From Purpureocillium takamizusanense (lineage: Eukaryota > Ascomycota > Sordariomycetes > Hypocreales > Ophiocordycipitaceae): a DNA stretch of 64,000 bases. Each line of letters begins with the position of its first letter. The first letter of the stretch is position 1. The stretch is taken from positions 523,501-587,500 of the forward strand of contig NC_063074.1 in the NCBI RefSeq assembly GCF_022605165.1, read 5' to 3'. Of the stretch, positions 1 to 12,214 are shown piece after piece. The notes beneath the pieces were generated by a model. It did not search any database, was not told the DNA's origin, and worked only from the letters and a program-made list of their open reading frames with translations. The position numbers were made by a program, and so were the translations under genes.

Positions 1-2
1 CG

Positions 3-1166
3 CTACCAAGCGATGGACAAAGTGCTTTTCTAGCGTCGAATCTTGGTATCGAGCCATGGCATCTCGAAGTTTGGTTCCACCATCGTCGAGAGCGGGACAT
101 GGTCTCCCACAGGCTTGCGGCAATGAAGGTTAAAGATGTGATGCATGAGACTAGACCTGGGGTGCAAATGATCTTGCCGGCAGATCTTAGCGACCTCCTT
201 CAAATGTCGGCCCCAGGACAAGTAACTCTGATTGACCTAAGATCTCCAGCTGAGTATCAAAGGTCTCACGTCCATGGCGCAATAAACTTGCGAGCGCCGC
301 AGTCATTCCTCGAACTCGCCCCTCTCGACTTGATCGAGCGAGCCTTTGAGCAAGAGCAAGGGCAAGATGCGACCTTCAAGTGGCGCGAGTCAAGATGCCT
401 CGTCTTCTACGCTCGGGGCCTAGAGTGGCCTTGGGAATGTCCCGCAGCTAGAATCATTATGGGAAAACTCGGCGCTTACAACTGGTCCGGGAAGTGTTTT
501 ATCCTCAAGGGACACTATCGCGAGTTTAGCCAGTCCTTCGACCAGTACATTGTCGGGACGAACATGACAACTCACGCCAAAGCATGGATAGAGGCCCAAG
601 GGCTCAAAGCCGTCGACGACAATGACATCCTAACAAGTCACGAGCAATACGCTGGATGGCTATCCCATGTCGAGAGCGAGGATAGGGCTCGAACTATCTC
701 AGCGTCGCCGACATCAACGTCTGAGCGTCTTGAGGCTTTAGAGACGCAAGATCAAGAGCTCGAGAAAGAGTTCAGATTAAAACACGGTGCTCTGTTCAGG
801 AAAGCCGAAGACCTCAGATTGAGCCAGGGTGAGACGGACGAGGCATTTGACACGAAAGCACGGTTTGTCGAACCCCTCGACCGCGGGCTCGAGAAGATCC
901 GGGAGATGGGGGCGGCGACGATGTCACCCATACAATACGCGCCAGGACATACAAAAGTTGTATCGGAGGCTTACTTTGATAGGTCGTTTGCGGAAGACGA
1001 TGATCCGGACGACTACGTAGAAGTGATCAGGACTGCTGATGACATGGCGGGTGGCAGTCGAAGACCCGGAGATTCAGTTCCGAAGGAAGAAAGGACGCCT
1101 AGTCAAGATTTGCCCGGTCGAGGACGCGGGGGTGGAAGCCTGTTGAACAAGATGTTTCGCCGTTGA
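3..1166 (+). CDS. Rhodanese-domain protein with homeodomain-like segment (5' truncated by window edge)
   Basis: The frame is open from base 3 to the stop at 1164-1166, so only the C-terminal 387 codons are visible and the ATG at 99 is probably internal. Codons at about 33-98 read like helices 2-3 of a homeodomain (LGIEPWHLEVWFHHRRER), aligning with the WFxNRR recognition helix, but the nearly invariant Asn51 is His. From about 215 to 545 there is a rhodanese/Cdc25-like fold, with LIDLRSPAEY and HVHGAINL followed by LVFYARG. The active-site loop, normally Cys after the VVxYC strand, has Ala there, so sulfurtransferase or phosphatase activity is unlikely and a binding role is inferred. The C-terminal part is acidic and then Gly/Arg-rich, with a short coiled-coil-like stretch at about 720-800. 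I do not recognise the full architecture. The rhodanese fold is likely; the homeodomain reading is tentative. Confidence 0.75.
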   Translation, partial: LPSDGQSAFLASNLGIEPWHLEVWFHHRRERDMVSHRLAAMKVKDVMHETRPGVQMILPADLSDLLQMSAPGQVTLIDLRSPAEYQRSHVHGAINLRAPQSFLELAPLDLIERAFEQEQGQDATFKWRESRCLVFYARGLEWPWECPAARIIMGKLGAYNWSGKCFILKGHYREFSQSFDQYIVGTNMTTHAKAWIEAQGLKAVDDNDILTSHEQYAGWLSHVESEDRARTISASPTSTSERLEALETQDQELEKEFRLKHGALFRKAEDLRLSQGETDEAFDTKARFVEPLDRGLEKIREMGAATMSPIQYAPGHTKVVSEAYFDRSFAEDDDPDDYVEVIRTADDMAGGSRRPGDSVPKEERTPSQDLPGRGRGGGSLLNKMFRR

Positions 1167-2710
1167 TCTTGAGTCGGCATTGAAGGTTTAGGCGTTTGGC
1201 AGCGGGAAAGGCCACGGCATGGCCGGGGGCAACCGAGAAACTCTGGCGTTTGATTTTCTTCTGCTGCTACAGTTTGAGTGATGCATGGAAACTCTATCAT
1301 GATATCCCGATGACGTGTCCAGCCCGATACTTGCCTGACACGGCGTTCACTTGAACGATGATCGTGGTACCTGCCCCCTGTTAGCATCTGTCAGTATCTG
1401 ATGGCATGGCAAAGGAAGAGCCACTCGTTCTTGCGGAGGGCACCTGATGAGCTGGGAGTTCGTTGCGGCCGTTCTTCGGCATGAACATGACCCGTATTGC
1501 GAATACGACGTCACGTCGCACATGCGCAACCGTCAATGTGTTTCTAGTTGCCACTTGCTGCCCGGATCACTCGTCCTCACCGCACTTCAAGGCTTTCTCT
1601 TTGAGCAAGTCCCCATGACCTCACTAAAGGGAAAAGGGGGCAGAGAAAGCAGGCAAGGCAGGCCCACGGGCCTCCGCGTTATTGTTTCGGGAAGACACCC
1701 AGCATCCCTGTCCAGCGGCTCCTCCATTGAAGACACAACCCACCCGTCGCGGCGGGCGCCTCGGCAAACTCTAAAAGGGCGTCAAAGCAGAGGGGGGGGG
1801 GGCGGTGTCTCGACTTTGCGTTTAAATCATGGGGAGCGGTGATCTTTGCTGGTCTGCGCCGGCCGGCCCGCCATTTGGCAAGGTAATTTTCCAAAAAATC
1901 AAGCTGGGGGACCGTCTCTGAAGAAACAGCGGTGTCTCGACGCGTCGAGGGGATGGATGGATGCTCTAGCATCTCTGATGCCGGTGGGCGTCCACGGGAG
2001 GCAGGCAAGAGATGACGTCCGCCGTCTGGAGAGGTCCCGCCTGGACGGGGCAGGTCCCGCGTGCGCGCGCCTCGGAAATGTTGGTATCACGGACAGCGAG
2101 ACGCACAGAGCGGCACGTGCAGGATGCCAGGACGCACGACTTCTCGTTCCCGGGGCATGGGGAACACAGAGAGAGGGGGTTGAACGGATGGACGGACGGG
2201 TTGCCCAGGTGGAGGAGAGGATAGTGGAACGGGAGGCGTGGCGTACAGACTCGCCACTGACAGAGTCGGTGTTCCAAGAACCAACAAGATGTCAGTCATG
2301 CCTGCCCACGGCTGCTGTTGCGAGAAAAAGCCAAGAGCGAAACCCATCATCGCCTTGCCGCCGGCGGCCCTTTTCCCCCTGGACGGCCCGCCGCCAACAA
2401 ACAGCCTTGTGATGGATGATCCACGCAACTGCCGCCATCGGCCCCGAAAAGACGCGGGACTCCCGCCTATCGCGCTTTGCTGAACCGGGGGAGGCCCCTT
2501 CGCCATACCTTGTATATATCTGACTCAACTGCCTTGTTTCGATACCTTGATGGCGTGGCCGCCAAGAAAGTTTGATTGACCATGGCACCCTGCAACGAAC
2601 ACTGAGGTCGGCGAGCGGGCTCGGGTGGAGAATCGGGAGGGACCTCAAAGGGAGTGTGTCCCAGCCTGGCATCGGCCGCTGAAGCCATCATCGAAGCAAG
2701 AAACAAACAA

Positions 2711-2748
2711 CCCCCCCCCCCCCTCCCTCCCTCCTTTCTCTCTCTCTG
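2711..2748. repeat. C-homopolymer / pyrimidine tract
   Basis: A run of thirteen C residues is followed by CCCT repeats and a CT-rich tail. It lies in gene-free DNA and has no assigned function. Confidence 0.8.
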
Positions 2749-3244
2749 CCCCAGCCGTGGCGGTGCATGCATGTGCGTACCCGCGTTCTTGTGTATCATG
2801 CCATTCATGCGGCTGCCTACGTCGTCCCGCACGGGGCGAGGCTGGATCGCATGACGCCCCCCTTCGAAGGGGATACTGTTCCAGCAACTAGTGGCGGATT
2901 GACGTCTCGGGGCACGACGCACAACAGGCTGCCAATGACTGCTTGGCACTTGTTCCAAGACATCTCGCCAAGCCGCGTGCTGATGTTGCGCTGGGGGGAC
3001 GGCGGGGGATGCCTCTACGTGATAAGCTCAGGAGGTTCTGGCCTTCCCGGCAGCATCGTCGCCACGTTGACTAACTCCCTGCGGCAGGCAGGATGCGCCT
3101 TGCGGCATTCAAGGAAATGGGGTCGTCATCGTTCTCCGTCACCTGGAGCCGACAAATGGCTTTTGGCTTGTGTTTGCCTGCTCGTCACGCGGACATGGCC
3201 TAGCCATAGCCCACGTCCTCAGGGTGTTGGCGAGGTTTGGCTAC

Positions 3245-3274
3245 CTGGCCGCCTGCCTGGCCGCCTGCCTGGCC
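3245..3274. repeat. Short tandem repeat, 12-bp unit
   Basis: About two and a half copies of the unit CTGGCCGCCTGC are arranged head to tail in gene-free DNA. Confidence 0.75.
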
Positions 3275-6200
3275 CCGGCCTGAGCCTTCCTTCACAGAGG
3301 CCACATGCACTAGTCTTTACACTGCATTGCTAGGAGCTGATAATCGCTCTCGGTGTTGGCTGCATGGCCAACATCGCCAACACGTAGTGGTCAGTGTCAG
3401 TGGGATGTGAGCGTGTGCGGTTGACCCAGTCCAACAAGATGTGTGTTTCGTTGACACGACAGACGGCAGCTCAGACCCGTACCGCCAGGGCGGCTCGTCG
3501 TCCGGGAAGGCGATCGGCTGGGTACTCTCCCTCGTATACGGCAGCTTGTGAAGGCTCACGACTGTGTCACGGCGCCTGAGGCTACACATTCGCGGGGGAA
3601 CACGACCTTGACCCTATGCTGCCCTTAAACATCATCCTGGAGCCCGGAACGTCTAGTTTTGCGCCGTTGCCCAAGTGTAGTGTTTATGTTCAGGGGCCGA
3701 TGCTGGTGATTACCCGGGCTTGACGCCTTGTCCTACAAACATTGACGTCCAGAAAGATGCATCTTTGCTGGCACAGATTCCCAACATCGGATTAGAGCAT
3801 GGTCAAGGTATGTATGTGGGCAGTGTATGTGCGGCATATCTGACATCCATACTACAGACGAGTGTTGGCCGAGTCGCCCGATCGCTCTCGGGACCAATCC
3901 AGTCCCTGCACAACACTAGGCTCCCGGACACATCGCAGATGGATGCGAGTCTGGGGACGCAGGACTGAAATCACCTTGGCCTCCTTTCGCAGCCTCACGC
4001 TTTCTAACGACCTCAATTCTCAACAGTTACTCGATCGTCCATGTGGCGAGAAGCTCATTGATAATCGTTCGAGATGGGCCATGGGGGAAGGAGCCTGGAC
4101 ATCAAGCGACGAATTTCTATCTCGTCTTGTCTCCTGCATGCCGCTTTCAGAGGGCGCAGTCTTGCCGGAGCCCTGTGCATCGGCCGTATGGAGATAGATT
4201 TGGAATTGATGTTCGTTGATGGACAACGCTGCAAGCCTATGCGCCAGTGTAAGCGAGTCAGGCGACCGGCGTCAAAAATCCAGAACCCGTGCTGGGGAAT
4301 CGTGTACTATTTCGTATGGCAGGTTGGCACCATTGGAGTGCTCCTCGACCCGACCGAGGAGGGCTCGTGGAGCATATCTCTTCTTCGACATGGAGCTCGC
4401 CTATCACCGACTCCACAGGCAGGATTAAGGTTTAGCTGGCCGCGCCCAGGGCATGCACGCCTAGAATATCATCGGACGTGCACTTGGCGCTGAACCACCT
4501 GATTATGTGGAGAAGTTGCCTTGCCGTAGCCATTAGCCACTGCATTAGCCACTGGACAATCCCGGCTGAGCTTGCCATGATGCCTGTACCAAGCAACGGG
4601 GATCAACATTGCTGGAGATGGCGTCGCCTCGCGCGGCTTGAGCGATCCCGGTTGGTGAAAGTGGTGGGGCGTTGGCCTTGCTGTCGTCGGTTTCAGGCCG
4701 GCTGGTGGCCCGTGAACGCGTGGAAGGCCCGTCATGCCGTCTTGTTGGTGGCTTGCCGACAGAGCGCGAGGAAGCGGTGGATGCGAGACATCTGTGAACC
4801 CCTCGATAACTAGACCCGGGGTTGGCGGCTGCGAGGTCCGGTTGGTACTAGCAAGTAACCAGACCAACGGGTTTTTGCTTGTGCCAGGTGCAGCTGAGCT
4901 TGTGAGTGTGCAACCCCGTGTTGCTGCGCTGTCAATGTGCGTTTCTCGCTCCTGGCGTCTAACCCAGCCGTAGGCGTCGGCAACTTGCATGGTGAATGCA
5001 AGGCCATACTGTTGCCTGGCGGAGCCTTCGTATTCGAGGGCATCAACGGCCCCTATGACCATGCTGCGAACCGACATTGCCCCTGACTATGAGCAGTGAA
5101 TGGTCAGGCTTGCGTGCCATCGCCGTGGGACAATGCGGTCGAGGCACGAGAGAGTCGGCTGGCCCAGACAGCGAATCGGCGTGGTACCAATTGTTTCGGG
5201 ACGGAAGGGAAATCGCATTCGTCTGTATGTCGCCATTGTCGCTGCCTCTTTTGGTGTAGAGAGTCATGACCCGGCTCAGTTCGGCGTTTGTTGGGTGACT
5301 GACCCGCAACTCGGGGTTATCGAGTACAGTCTCCGACCCATTCGAACAACCACCACCAACGCCTGCCTGGGGGAGGCTATGAGATTGTGAGAGGAGACTA
5401 TCGGAGCGCTGTTTTGAGCTCGAATCGCCAGGGCCGGCCCCCAAGTCACAGGACGCGTTCCTGGAGGCAGTCGGGCAGAGCACAGCATGCCCTGTCCCAA
5501 CACCTAGGTAGCCGTCGACTGATTTTGATGATGATTGCCCCGCGAGATGTGCGCTGATGTACTTCGTAGTGTACTTTCCGCATAGTTGTACGTGCAAGTC
5601 GGGGCTGCACCTCTGTATTTACTTTTGCCCGTTGCGGAAAAGTTTGGCCAAAGGCAGGAGCTGGTCGCTGCCGCTTCGAACCCGATGGGATTGGGATTTC
5701 GGCTAATGACACCAGAAAGGAAGCGCCTCGGGCGACGGAAGTGTCCAGGCAGGCGAATGGATGACACCGGCGTGAATCTCCCCGAAATGCCGCCTGGCTC
5801 GGGGCATCATCAGCCAGCCCTTGCTCATCCAGTCCAGCCCAGTCCAGGCTCGGCCGATAGGCCTCTCCACAGGTGCCGATCTGGCAGCTAACAGATGTCA
5901 GGACGCTAGCTCCATGCACCCTTCCAAAGCCCCCACGGCACATTGGATCAGCATGGGTGAGCCCTGCAAGCCGGGCTTGGCGAGGTCAACCTCCCGTGAA
6001 CGGCAGTTCCATTGGGCGGGTGGTTCCTGTTCGTGGGAAGCCCGTGGAGCCACGCCGGGGTGCCGCCAGCGGGATCCACGCCAGTTGGATGGACTGAGGG
6101 CGGTTGCTTCCAGGCCTCCCACTCCAGCCTACTGCTGCAGAGGTGCTCGCCGACTCAGGGGGCCCGCCGGCCGGCGAACCAGTGGGCCGAGGGATTAGTG

Positions 6201-9164
6201 ATTCTCAGTCAGCGGGACTTTCCGTGAGTGCGCGCATCAACGGCGCCAGGGTTCGTGGCAAGCCAACGAGATGCGGGCTCGGGCGGGCTCTCGAATCCCG
6301 GGCACCGGCCACAGACGTCCGTCGCATCGTTGCCCACGGCGAAAAGGAACCTGTTCCATGGCGGGAGCAGAGCAAGCCACGGGGTCCCCGTCCCGCTGGT
6401 CACGGCCCTTGGCCTGTCCGACCAGAAGCTGGCCAATGCTCGCCGACGCTTCTGTGGGCTGCCGCCACCCGTGCCTGGGTGGGTGTGGCTCTCGTGGCTT
6501 GTAAATCCGATGTCGACTCCGACCGCAAAGCCTTATTTCTCCGCCCTGCTTCAGCTCGATAATGCGCCCCTTCGCTACCATCCGTGCCATGACGTGACCC
6601 TCCCCGAGATTTATCGCGGCTCGTGTGCTCCGGCAGCGGTCGGTCGTGGGGCCGTTATGGGTCCCCTTTTCGTTTGGCAGGCGGCGTTACTTTCGCCCAC
6701 CGCCCAGGTTAGGTTTAGAAATGTCGGCACGTTCTGAGCCGTTGAACGCGTGCAGTACACGGAACGGACGGTGTGCGAACTGGTACGCAAGGATTACCGT
6801 AGGGGTTGGTACGGGGCTGCCGTCTCCGATTCCCGCAGAAGGGTTTGAAAAGGAAATGCAAGGCAAGGGGAAACTCTATTTCGAAGACAAGGTCGGGTAC
6901 CGCAGTAAAGCAATTGCCACTGCTGCCTCAGGCGTCTGTCCCCGGAGGCAGCTTGCTTCGTCGACCCTCGTGCAAAAGAAGCAAGAGGGACCACGGACAG
7001 GAAGGAGCGATGTCTCGCGCGTCATGTGATGCGGGAGGCTCGATTACCTTACATACCTATACTGTACTTACATATACTGTACATGCATTCATTCAAAGTC
7101 TGCAGCACAGGCGACTTTGACGTCTGATTTCGGAATCTCTGGCTTGGCCTGGCAGATGTTCCCCCCCCCCGGGTGCCTCGCTGTTTCACTCAACAATGGC
7201 GTTGCAAGGGCACGCACCGCAGCATGTTGGTACCTGATGGCCCGACGTCCCAACGTTCAGGGCCATGCGGCAGCCACAACGAGCTCTGGCTGCGCTGACA
7301 TGTGTCACTCCACCCACCATCCGCATTGGCACCGATCTGGGCCCGACAGATCGCCAGCCGGGCTTTGTGCCACTTGGCGAACCAGTCGCATCTTGTGATT
7401 CGGCTGACGCATCACCGCTGGCGCTGGCCGCCCGGATCTTGGAACGGCTGTCAACCGTATGTACAATTATGCAGCCTTGACAGGGTAGGGGCCTTGTCTC
7501 GATGTCTGGCACAGACTGACTGACTGGATAGATGGATGGACAGGTGACCATTTCGTCAAGCCGCCCGGTCAGCCGTGAATCGAACTCGGCAGACGACATA
7601 CGTATCTACATACCCCCTTCGGCGTGTTGCCAACTCGGTGTGACGGGAAGAGGAGCGATTCGCTCCGCGACAATGACACAATGCCCGTTATCTAGCAAGC
7701 CAGGATGCCAATCAATGCCGGCCGCATCATGCAAGCGATTTACGACCCGTGGCTCCTGCCTGCGTCACGCGAGCCTACTGCTTCGATGCGCCCGTCTGCA
7801 GTCCGAAACGTCCCAGCCGAGGTCTGATGTGGGTAGGCCTTGTCTTGACCACCAACGTACCTACAGCGCTCCATTGCGATTGCGCGAGCACGGATCGCCA
7901 CCATTTATTTGCTGTGGTGGTCGGTCCTGGAACAGCGCCGTTGAGGGCTCCAGCACAAATGTCTGAGCTTCTGTGCGACGGAAACCAGGGTCACAGCGGC
8001 GCTGGGGGCCATCCAGCCCGAGACAACGGCACCGGCAAACTTTAACGACGAGGGAACAGCGTTGATGCCAGCAAACCTGGGGAATGGGTGCTCGCCTGAC
8101 TTATCCTTTGTGGTCGCGACATGGCGTGGCGCCAAAGGGGGGGTGCGCCGTTCCACAATGCGTCCGGGAACCGCCTTTGCAAACTTTCAGAAATTTGGGG
8201 CCAAGCCCGTCAGATCGTAGCGGACGGGCTTTTTGACCGAAACTCGACGGGGCAGCGCATCGTCATCAGATCAGAGGAAGAAGCAGGACAAGAGAGGCAG
8301 GGCGCACCGCATCGCCGGTTGCCAGCCAGCGCCGCCGCGAGTCCCGTCCATTATAACAATGTGGTGTTTGGAGGCAGCTCGTGTCGCACATACAGCGGCA
8401 TCCCACATTCCACGGGACGGCGGGCGGTTCAATATATGGCTGACAGTGAGTGACCTGCATCTGCTCCCACTACATACACACATGCCACGCTGCCAGGTAT
8501 GTATGCGACGAGATGTCCCGCGAGCCCGTTCCCGTAGGCTCCTGACACCCAACAGCGCTGCCAGGCGGTCACCCAATGCAGGGAGGGCCTGGCCTTGGGG
8601 GTGCGGATTGGCTTTGATGACAAGCTGCTCACTCATCATGTGGCTACCAAAGTCCGAGTGCCACCCCATGCCTTTTTGGCGTCGTGTCACTCTGTCAGGC
8701 ACAATCCGTCCTGCCCGCCGTCACTCCAACCGGAGATGGTTGGATGGCTCAGACTCTCGAAGCAGCCTCGACGACAGCTTTCCCTTGTTGCACGCATCGG
8801 AACTCCCAACCTGGCAAGGCCCATTGAGACAGGCCCCATGATGGCAACCATCGTCAACGGATGGGGGTGTCATGGCGCCCTAGTGCACCCCCTAGCGTGC
8901 GTTCCGACTTGCCATCAACGTCAAAGACCTGGCTCGCAACGACAGCTGGCTTGCCGTGTGGGGTCTGGGTTGGTTTGTTCGGGCACCGCCAGAACCTGGT
9001 GTCAGCTCAGAGTCGCGGTCCCTTTGTTCTTGGCCCCATGTCGACGTCGCTGTTACGGTCGCCCGACGCCGTGGCCGGGTCAGCGTGCCTAACTCCAGTC
9101 GACACACGTTGCGAACGACTTGCCACGAACCCTTGCCCACCACCCCCATCTTCCCAAGGTTGGC

Positions 9165-9221
9165 CGTCGACGTCGTCGTCGTCGTCGTCGCCGTCGCCAC
9201 CGCCGCCGTCGTCGCCGCCGC
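9165..9221. repeat. GTC/GCC trinucleotide repeat
   Basis: An imperfect trinucleotide array changes from GTC to GCC units. It reads as poly-Val or poly-Arg in overlapping frames, but no supported gene contains it. Confidence 0.8.
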
Positions 9222-10795
9222 TATCCCCAGCATCCGTCCCGCCGTCCGCCCGTCCCACGACAATCCCGGATGTCTCCTGGCTCGTCTCGCGCGCAAAGGC
9301 ATGCCCGCGTCCTACCCGTGCCGCCGGCCAGGAACGTCCCGATTGCGCCAGCAGCAACCAGGGCGGGCACACAGCCCTCGGCGAAAACACGCCCTCGGCT
9401 GCTCATTGTGCGAACTGGTAGTGTCGGCCGGCGTCATCCTGTCAGGCCAGGTCCCTCTGGGGGATGAACGGAGCCCCTCTTCCCGCGCGACTCACCCGTC
9501 ACCCTGGGCCTGGGGTGAAAGCCAGGTGCCACTGGCGTGGCCCGCCCCCCTCCCACCGTCAGCCACCTACATCTTACATACATGCATCACACACGCCCCC
9601 CGGTGACCCACGCTTTGGCTCAGTGACGGGCAGACACCCCTGCCATGGGGCGGCCAACTCGCTAGCGGCTCATTCGCGCTTCTGTTGGCTTTCTATCTGT
9701 CTTCCTGAATCGCGAAATCTGGCAGCTCCGAGCCGCGGGCCCAGCCAGGTGCTTGTTGTCATCAGCAAGGGAACCCAACCCGCACCTGTGCTCGGCGACC
9801 ACCACTACATCCCTAACCCCGTCGTCAGGAGCTGCCAGGCCGGGGCCTCCCAGTCGTGAGAGGAAACCTTCCTCGCCAGCGAGTCGCTCGCTGGCTTGGA
9901 CTGGACTGGGGGGCCTCTGCCAGATCGGCCGCTGCACCGGCCAGACCCTCATGGCATGCATGACGGGGTGCTGGTCCACAGCCCAGTATTATCGTGCTCC
10001 TCGTAGATTCGACGGGCTCGCGTGTATGTACCTTGTCGGGATGCGAAAACTATCCCGCACTCACTGGTCGACATGCCCTCGATTTCACCCGACGGGACTT
10101 GGGCCACTCAGTCCCTCTGCAGAGCTTCGCTGCCCTGTTGACCACTGGATGATAATAATAATCACACTCGGCCAGCAGTCCGCCGTGGGGATCGTCCCGT
10201 GCGCCTCGCGCAACCTTAGTCTGCGTGTGCCGGCTTTTGCAAATCGGCTTCCCACCAAACCACTCAGACATCCACTGCGGGCCTGGCGGCGTCCTCATTC
10301 CGGAGTCAATGTCCCTCTAGTATTGCCTTTTCTGGCTGTTTGATCCGTGCCCCTGGTCCGTGATCTGATTCCCCATCTCTGCACTCCCCTAGGGCTGCCG
10401 CCGTCTCTCTAGCGGCCCGGCACTTTCATTATACAAAAGGTGTGGGACATCCCACCTCGTTGACTCGGTTCGTCGGTTTGCTACATCGTCCTGTCTATTT
10501 CTTGGCTTCACCAAAATCACACCTCGCACTGCTCGACGCCCTTATCGAAGTCACTCCACATTCCTGTTCCTCGAGGACTCTAATAAGCATCGGAAAGGGG
10601 TTCAAGACTGTACCCGGCTTAGCTCGTTGGGCGCCTCCCCCTCGGATCTTACCGGCTACTGAGCATCCTCCTCATCCTTTATACCTTCATCATAGCGGCT
10701 CGGGCGCGCGGCGCACTCCAATCTTGCCGGCTCACCTTCAAAAGCACGCCAGGCAAGGTCCGTCTGCGAGTTGCTCGGCCAGTGTTGGCTCGGTT

Positions 10796-12214
10796 ATGGA
10801 AGAGAGCCCACCGCGGTCCCCGAAATCGACCTCTAATCCTCAGCCAAACCTGCAACATCAGCCCAACATGTGCACGCTTACCGTGACTACGCCATCATCA
10901 CATTCAATGTTCCGGAACGAGTATTCCTGGGACCGCTCTCGGCCATCGTTGGAGCTGTCCCGACCTCGCACCGAGAACAATGCAGTGTCCCTTCCATCCA
11001 TCCGCCAGGTACGGAACCGTCGAAGTCTTTCCAACTGCGTAACACTGCTAAACTGTAATAAGACCTTTCCAGAGTTGAACCTCGATGGCTCGCTTCCTGA
11101 ACCTCCTGGGAATAGGATAACGTCGACACGGCAAACGAATTTCACTGTTCCCGGCTCGCGAGATACCTCGGAATACGTTCACTCACCGAGTTTCAAGCGA
11201 CGCCGAATTTCGATCGATGACGAGCAGTCCAGTCTCCGGGCCAAGCAAGTACCTCGGCTCTACCGCAGCCCTGAACGACCAGCTTCTAGGCATCCTTCTT
11301 CACCTCGCCAAGCGCATGCACTACAAGGCGCGCCTCTGCCCTGGTCGAGATCCCCTCGGAGCGATCCATACGCCAAAAGCACCCTCTCTGTACGACTCGA
11401 CGCCCACAGCGGACCCGAGTCCCGCTCCGCATTGCCCGCCTTGCCACCGCCGGTCAAAGCTGACCGAGAGCATGCTGGATCGATGCAGCGTCCCCGAGAC
11501 CCCATGGCCGGGGTCGTCGATAGAAGTCCCATGTACCAAGCCCAGGACTATCCTTACACGTATCAGCAACCGGGTCGATATCAGTCCGTGTCTTCCAGCT
11601 CCGTCCGTCCGTATGACCGAGCACCTTTCTCAGCCAGGACAAGCTACGGCTCGGCATCATATCAAGAGATGGCTCGCTATGGGAACCTGGGCATGGGTGT
11701 GGATGCCAAGCAACGTAAACGACGGGGAAATCTCCCTAAAGAAACCACGGACAAGCTGCGTGCTTGGTTTGTGGCGCATCTGCAGCACCCGTACCCGACT
11801 GAGGATGAGAAGCAGGATTTGATGCGGCAGACGGGCCTCCAGATGAGTGCGTTTCTTCTCGGGAGACTTCTATGAAAAACCATCTGTCCACTCTTGTGAC
11901 TACCTGAGACTAACTGTCCGCTCTTTACAGATCAAATCTCCAACTGGTTCATCAACGCCAGACGGCGTCAGTTACCTGCCATGATCAACAGCGCAAGAGT
12001 CGAGTCAGACGCAACAAACGGGCGCGCCGTAGGCAGTGCCAACGCGGAAAGCAAGATCCTCGCCTCCACGGAGCGCAATAGCGACTATGTTGCACGCGGC
12101 GGACGAGGCAACGCCCGTCCCCTGAGTGACGGCGAGAGCTCCGCATACGACGACGATATGAGCGACGGTCTGCACAGGCGCATGACGGGTGACCCAAGCC
12201 GAGAGAGCGTATGA
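10796..12214 (+). CDS. TALE-class homeobox transcription factor
   Basis: Probable nuclear DNA-binding regulator, 426 residues after splicing of exons 10796-11008, 11063-11846 and 11931-12214. The TALE homeodomain spans about residues 285-350: it has the three-residue loop extension (HPYPTEDE), and helix 3 NWFINARRRQL is completed only after intron 2 (GTGCGT donor, TTTACAG acceptor). Intron 1 is 54 nt, in frame and stop-free; it is called because of its GT...AG ends, a GCTAAAC branch site and the smooth join SLPSIRQ/TFPELNLDG. The ATG at 10796 is the first in-frame ATG in a long open leader. The N-terminal part is Ser/Pro-rich and disordered. Fungal relatives are the CUP9/TOS8-like and developmental PAH-type homeobox proteins. 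Targets cannot be inferred. The gene is isolated by large gene-free flanks, consistent with complex regulation. Confidence 0.9.

Larger units (their letters stand above)
1167..10795. other. Gene-free stretch of about 9.6 kb upstream of the TALE homeobox gene
   Basis: No open frame here shows a recognisable domain, coherent introns or fungal coding composition. The ORFs present (up to about 200 codons) overlap on both strands and are rich in Arg, Pro, Ser and Cys, as expected of non-coding GC-rich DNA. It holds homopolymer C and G runs (about 1791, 2711, 7160), a (GTC/GCC)n tract near 9165-9221, a 12-bp tandem near 3245 and one TACTTCGTA element at 5560. The last 350 bp form a stop-free leader in frame with the homeobox gene but contain no in-frame ATG. 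Part of it is probably promoter and 5' UTR of that gene; non-coding transcripts are possible but not visible. Confidence 0.6.
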
